Shown: positions 60,518-64,000 of the stretch, one piece after another
Layout of the letters: each line of letters opens with the position of its first letter
How positions within the stretch are numbered: the stretch's first letter is position 1
From: Streptomyces sporangiiformans
GTDB lineage: Bacteria; Actinomycetota; Actinomycetes; Streptomycetales; Streptomycetaceae
Reading direction: 5' to 3'
NCBI RefSeq assembly: GCF_005768555.2
Contig: NZ_VCHX02000044.1
Span: forward strand, 14,706-78,705
DNA length: 64,000 nt
Notes under the pieces: generated by a model
Database searches by the model: none
The model's input: the letters and a program-made list of their open reading frames with translations, nothing else
Told to the model about the DNA's origin: nothing
Translations under genes and position numbers: made by a program

Positions 60518-61243
60518 TCAGGTGTGCCAGCGGTGCGAGTACCCCTCCCTCAGCGGTCCGCCGAGCAGGTCGAGCACCTGCTTCACCGCAGTCGCCAACG
60601 GCACGGGGCCGGCGTGTTCGGCGACCGCCTGATGACCGTCCAACAGAGACTTGCCCCGTTCCGGGTCCGCACTCAGCAGTCTGCGTGGAAGCCATTTGCC
60701 GATACCCGTCCAGGCACTGTGGTGGGCAGTGAGCAGGTGTGACGCCTCGCGGAGGGTGTGGTCGGCGATGGACAGCTGCTCGTACCGATCAGCGGGCGAG
60801 GTATCGATCAGGTCGTCCAGGTAGCAGGTGAGCACGTAACGGCCGTGCTCCCATTCCGCCGGCGTCAGCGCGGGTGGGCCGGCCGCGAGGATCGCTCGCG
60901 CCTGCTCGCGGGCACGGGCCAGATGCCCGTGTGGGTCGGTCAGGGGCAGGCCCTCGGCATAGATGAACAGGACGGTCCCGCGGCGACGGGCCCGGTCCCA
61001 CTCGAAGAAATTGGGCAGATCTCCGACGGTGTTCAAGAACAACTCGACCGGGCGGCCGTCATGGCGGACGATCTCGCGGCGGCTGCTGTCCGAATCCGGT
61101 ACGAGGATGGCCACGTCCAGATCACTGGTCGAGGTGGCGCGGCCCTGGGCGGCCGAGCCACCGAGGATGGCGCCCAGAGCGTGCGGGAAGCGGGTCGTCA
61201 CCAAGCGCAGAGCTTGAGCCTCCGCAGTTTCCTGATCATTCAT
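60518..61243 (-). CDS. Nucleotidyltransferase-fold protein (aminoglycoside adenylyltransferase-like layout)
   Basis: The 241-residue protein has the Pol beta-type nucleotidyltransferase core at the N-terminus: LGAILGGSAAQGRATSTSDL followed by DVAILV, with GGS and the DxD metal pair, and the third acid probably in GRPVELFLN. The C-terminal half is helical (EWEHGRYVLTCYLDDLIDTS, WTGIGKWLPRRLLSADPERG). Such an arrangement is found in drug adenylyltransferases and in free nucleotidyltransferases of unknown target. No toxin or antitoxin partner such as HEPN is adjacent. It begins at ATG 61243. Confidence 0.8.
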   Translation of the reverse strand: MNDQETAEAQALRLVTTRFPHALGAILGGSAAQGRATSTSDLDVAILVPDSDSSRREIVRHDGRPVELFLNTVGDLPNFFEWDRARRRGTVLFIYAEGLPLTDPHGHLARAREQARAILAAGPPALTPAEWEHGRYVLTCYLDDLIDTSPADRYEQLSIADHTLREASHLLTAHHSAWTGIGKWLPRRLLSADPERGKSLLDGHQAVAEHAGPVPLATAVKQVLDLLGGPLREGYSHRWHT

Positions 61244-61638
61244 GGAGGTTCATCGTGCCAGCCCCCAGTGCGTCCGGGCGGTGCCGTACAGCCTTACTTG
61301 TTCTTGGACGGAGGCGCGAAAAGCGTTACGGGTACTTCGTCGCCCAGTCGCCCAGTCGCCCAGTCGCCCAGTCGCCCAGTCGCCCAGCGGGCCGGAGTAG
61401 GCGGAGTCAGCCCAGACGACGGTGATCTCGGGGTGCTCAGCCTCAGCCGGAACAACACCTCCGGAGAATGGGCCCTGAGAAAAGTGTTATCGGCGGTGTC
61501 ACTGCCCGTCCCCTGTGCGAGAACCCTTCAGCCCTGTGCGGGCTCAGCTCCGTGCGGGCGCTGACGGCAACCTTTCGTGCGATCAAGGGCGACAGACGGG
61601 GCAAGGGGTAACCCGATCCTCTGAACGAGAGCGACGAC
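61244..61638. other. Intergenic region with 8-bp microsatellite
   Basis: These 395 bases separate the divergent nucleotidyltransferase and lectin/lyase genes. Six direct copies of CGCCCAGT (the last ends C) lie at 61341-61388. Frames through it lack protein-like composition. No convincing promoter was found, though GAGAAAAGTGTTATC near 61472-61486 is locally AT-rich. Confidence 0.6.
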
Positions 61639-63033
61639 GTGGGTAAGAGAGCAGCTCGGCGCGGGGCGCGGCGCGGCGGCGGGAAGCGCCGAAGAAGCGT
61701 GCTGATCGGCGTGGTGGCCGTGGCCCTGGCCGGGGGTGCCGTCACCGGCTGGGCACTCGTGTCGTCCTCCGCGTCCGAACCCGAGCCCGAGGCCGGAACC
61801 TACCGGCTGGTGAACGCCTCCGACGGTATGTGCCTGACCGCGTCGTCGAGCGATACGCAGCCGGCCGCGGCGGCTTGCGACGGTGCCGCCGCGCAGCAGT
61901 GGCAACTGGCGGAATCCGGCGGCGGCTTCACGGTGAAGGCCGTGGCCGGCGGCCGGTGTGCCGGAGTGGAGAGTACGTCGACGTCGGCCGGCAAGGCCGT
62001 GCGGCAGCAGACCTGCGGCAAAGGCCCCTCGCAGGTATGGAAGCCGCGCCCCGCGGGCAAGGCGTACGACCTGGTCAACGCCGCCAGCGGACAGTGCCTG
62101 AACGTCAGGGGCGGGCTTGCCCAGCAGAACCCCTGTGATCAGGCGAGCAGAAAAAGCTGGAAGCTGATGGCGGTGACCGGTTCGTCCCCGTCGTCCACGA
62201 AGGCCCCGTCCTCCCCGTCCCCGGCGACGCGGTCCGCCACATCCTCGTCCGCCTCGCCCTCGAAGTCGAAGGCCGCGAGCAAGAGCAAGAACCCGAAGGC
62301 CTCGGACCCTTCGTCGCGCACCCCTTCCACCAGCACCGCTCTCGGCGCATGGCCCACGGCCACCGCCGGCAGAACGGTGTCGGCGACCATCGAGGTGTCC
62401 GGCAGTTACGACGGCGGCCTGCGGCGCTACTCCGGCTCCGGCGCGCTGGGCAGTGATGGTCAGGACGAGGACCAGGGACCGCTGTTCGAGCTGGCCGACG
62501 GCGCTGTGCTGCAGAACGTCATCCTGGGCTCCCCGGCCGCCGACGGTGTGCACTGCTTGGGCAGCTGCACGTTGCGGAACGTGTGGTGGGAGGACGTCGG
62601 CGAGGACGCGGCGACCTTCAAGGGAACCTCGGCCTCGGCCAGGTACCTCGTCGTGGGCGGCGGTGCGCGGAACGCGGACGACAAGGTCCTGCAGCACAAC
62701 GGCGCGGGCACGCTGACGATCAAGAACTTCCAGGTCGAGAACTTCGGCAAGCTCTACCGCTCGTGCGGCAACTGCGAGACCCAGTACGAGCGCCACGTCG
62801 TGGTCAGCAACGTACGGGTGACCGGCCCCGGCAAGGCGTTGGTCGGCGTCAACGTCAACTACGGGGACACCGCCACGCTGTCCGGCATCACCTTCGTCGG
62901 CGGCAGCGCCAAGGAGATCTCGGTGTGCCGGCGCTTCCAGGGCAACGACACCGGCGACGAACCGACCACGGTGGGCAGCGGACCGGACGGCACCCACTGC
63001 CGCTACACCCCCTCGGACATCACCTACGGGTGA
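61639..63033 (+). CDS. Exported lectin-pectate lyase (ricin-B domain plus PL3)
   Basis: The 464-residue protein starts with a strongly basic stretch (RAARRGARRGGGKRRRS) and one hydrophobic segment (VLIGVVAVALAGGAVTGWAL), which may anchor it or be cleaved. A beta-trefoil lectin domain (about 50-178) has two clear QxW repeats (AQQWQLAE, SQVWKPRP). A Ser/Lys/Pro-rich linker (about 180-235) leads to a PL3 pectate lyase domain (about 240-464) with LFELADGAVLQNVILGSPAA, NVWWEDVGEDAATFKG and disulfide-type Cys pairs. It likely binds and cuts pectin with Ca. Start GTG 61639 lacks a strong ribosome site. Confidence 0.85.
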   Translation: MGKRAARRGARRGGGKRRRSVLIGVVAVALAGGAVTGWALVSSSASEPEPEAGTYRLVNASDGMCLTASSSDTQPAAAACDGAAAQQWQLAESGGGFTVKAVAGGRCAGVESTSTSAGKAVRQQTCGKGPSQVWKPRPAGKAYDLVNAASGQCLNVRGGLAQQNPCDQASRKSWKLMAVTGSSPSSTKAPSSPSPATRSATSSSASPSKSKAASKSKNPKASDPSSRTPSTSTALGAWPTATAGRTVSATIEVSGSYDGGLRRYSGSGALGSDGQDEDQGPLFELADGAVLQNVILGSPAADGVHCLGSCTLRNVWWEDVGEDAATFKGTSASARYLVVGGGARNADDKVLQHNGAGTLTIKNFQVENFGKLYRSCGNCETQYERHVVVSNVRVTGPGKALVGVNVNYGDTATLSGITFVGGSAKEISVCRRFQGNDTGDEPTTVGSGPDGTHCRYTPSDITYG

Positions 63034-63040
63034 TCCGCCA

Positions 63041-63077
63041 CGGTCGGCGTGCCTCACCGGGGAGGGCACGCCGACCG
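63041..63077. terminator. Bidirectional terminator hairpin
   Basis: A perfect 13-bp stem (63041-63053 with 63065-63077) has an 11-base loop. It lies 8 bases after the lectin/lyase stop. The rest of the gap to 63235 is GC-rich without further signal. Confidence 0.8.
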
Positions 63078-63235
63078 GGAAGCGGTGGATGCGGGCTGCG
63101 CCATGGCTGGGGCGCGCTGGAGTGGGCCGCGCCATGGCCGCGGCGCCGCCCGGAACCGGGGGCCCTACCTGAAGCAAGCCGTAGGGCCGAACCCGTCTCC
63201 CAGCCGACAAGATCCCCGTCCCCTTCCGGCAGGGC

Positions 63236-63961
63236 TCACGCGGCGACGGGAAGCCCCGGGGTGCGCAGGACCCGGCGTTCGGCGTCCACGGCGAACACTT
63301 CGCAGCCGTCCTGGGAGGCGGCCCATTCGATGCCCTCCGCGCCCATCGCGAACGCCGCTGTCGCCGTAGCGTCCGCCTCGGTCAGCGACCGTGCCACGAC
63401 GGTCATGCTGAGCAGACCGGTGGCGGGACGGCCGGTGCGCCCGTCCACGATGTGGTCGCCCCGTTCGTACCGCGCGGAGGTCGCCACGGCGCCGTCGGTG
63501 ACCTCCAGAACCGTGCACAGCCGATCGGACTGCTCCGGGTGCCGTACGCCCACCCGCCACGGGCCGCCGGCGGTGACCACGTCGCCGCCGGCGTTCACAC
63601 AGAACCTCGTGGCGCCGGCCCTCGCGAGCAGCTCCGCCGCCCGCTGCACCGACCAGCCCTTCACCACCGCGCAGGGGTCGAGGGCGCGGCCGGGCAGCCG
63701 TACGTCGAACGCGCCGCGGGTCGCGACGCGGTAGTGCTCGCACAGTTCGAGGACCTCGGACAGGTCCGCGCTGACGTCCTCGGCGAGCACCTCGCCCCGG
63801 TCCAGCCGGCAGACCTCGCTGTCGGGTTTGAAGGGGCTGAACCGCGCGTCGACCTCACGCAGCCAGGCGAACACCTCCTCCGCCGCGGCCGCCGGGTCGG
63901 CCGCCCCGTCGTCGATGCGCACCGAGACGGGGAAGCCCATGACATGTTCGACGCGCAGCAC
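63236..63961 (-). CDS. apbE: FAD:protein FMN transferase (ApbE)
   Basis: The 241-residue enzyme attaches FMN from FAD to a Thr/Ser of partner flavoproteins outside the membrane. Motifs are VEHVMGFPVSVRID at the start, DARFSPFKPDSEVCRLDRGE, ALDPCAVVKGWSVQRAAELL, the FAD/Mg site RFCVNAGGDVV, and DHIVDGRTGRPATGLLSMTV, with the conserved late AxxxDATATAAF. It starts with GTG 63961, one base after the stop of an FMN-binding-domain gene, a likely substrate. No signal peptide is obvious. Confidence 0.9.
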   Translation of the reverse strand: MLRVEHVMGFPVSVRIDDGAADPAAAAEEVFAWLREVDARFSPFKPDSEVCRLDRGEVLAEDVSADLSEVLELCEHYRVATRGAFDVRLPGRALDPCAVVKGWSVQRAAELLARAGATRFCVNAGGDVVTAGGPWRVGVRHPEQSDRLCTVLEVTDGAVATSARYERGDHIVDGRTGRPATGLLSMTVVARSLTEADATATAAFAMGAEGIEWAASQDGCEVFAVDAERRVLRTPGLPVAA

Positions 63962-63962
63962 G

Positions 63963-64000
63963 TCAGGCGCCCTTCGCGTCGATCGCGGCCTGGAGCGACT
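63963..64000 (-). CDS. C-terminus of a gene upstream of apbE, probably an FMN-binding-domain protein (partial)
   Basis: Only the last eleven codons (ending SLQAAIDAKGA then TGA at 63963-63965) are inside the window. Stop and the GTG of apbE are separated by one base, indicating translational coupling. In actinobacteria this place is usually taken by a small FMN-binding-domain membrane protein ending in an IDAA-type helix. The identity is inferred from context and this short tail. Confidence 0.55.
   Translation of the reverse strand, partial: SLQAAIDAKGA

Noticed and set aside
60518..61243. MNT/HEPN-type toxin-antitoxin system
   Set aside because: The nucleotidyltransferase is larger than MNT antitoxins, has its own helical C-terminal half, and no HEPN gene is adjacent.
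61341..61388. CRISPR-like array
   Set aside because: Units are 8 bases with no spacers and no cas genes in the window.

Overview
The window looks like about 64 kb of a Streptomyces chromosome (or a close relative). It is very GC-rich, third codon positions are almost all G or C, GTG and TTG starts are frequent, and the gene families are typical of saprophytic actinomycetes: lipobox solute-binding proteins, Tat/Sec-exported polysaccharide hydrolases, a streptogrisin-type protease and many one-component regulators. I saw no rRNA, tRNA or CRISPR array. All assignments come from reading the sequence; no database search was possible.

Layout. 1-9.7 kb: a myo-inositol locus, with a leftward sugar-type ABC importer diverging from a rightward operon iolC / Cgl0159-like aldolase / iolB / iolD / mmsA / GntR regulator. 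The divergent promoter is bracketed by a perfect 16-bp inverted repeat. 9.8-12.6 kb: a VOC protein, a secreted beta-helix protein and a small beta-barrel protein. 12.6-24.8 kb: a fructan locus, with a LacI regulator, an Opp-type (family 5) ABC importer, a cytoplasmic GH32 and an exported 1190-residue GH32. Coupled stop/start overlaps suggest one long transcript. 24.9-33.9 kb: transaldolase, PEBP, a phosphoribosyltransferase/hydrolase pair, STAS protein, DUF2267 protein, polyprenyl synthase with a TPR protein, a DinB protein, and an OB-fold/TetR pair sharing one operator motif. 34-41 kb: unknown membrane proteins, RpiR regulator, RNase H, GAPDH and MarR. 41-50 kb: a PET-hydrolase-like cutinase, two divergent PucR-type regulators, an ankyrin protein, DUF3105, DUF89-type, membrane-anchored streptogrisin-like and transglutaminase-like genes. 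50.4-53.6 kb: a LacI regulator with three clear operators in front of a xylose-isomerase-like TIM barrel gene and an inositol-dehydrogenase-like gene. These could supply the IolG/IolE steps missing from the first locus. 53.7-64 kb: FMN reductase/TetR pair, a sugar-nucleotide-free accessory stretch with an IS5-family remnant, a foreign-looking proline-repeat membrane protein, a nucleotidyltransferase, a lectin-pectate lyase and the start of an ApbE/FMN-binding pair.

The most unexpected pattern is that at least five, probably six, genes (iolD, probably mmsA, the GntR gene, a PucR gene, the TIM-barrel gene, the FMN reductase) end in a short tandem repeat. In most of these the first unit contains the gene's own stop codon. 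Other leads are the PET-hydrolase-like enzyme, a perfect 25-bp palindrome before the TPR/prenyl-synthase operon, a four-copy TetR operator set, and the unexplained proline-repeat protein at 59.2-60.4 kb.
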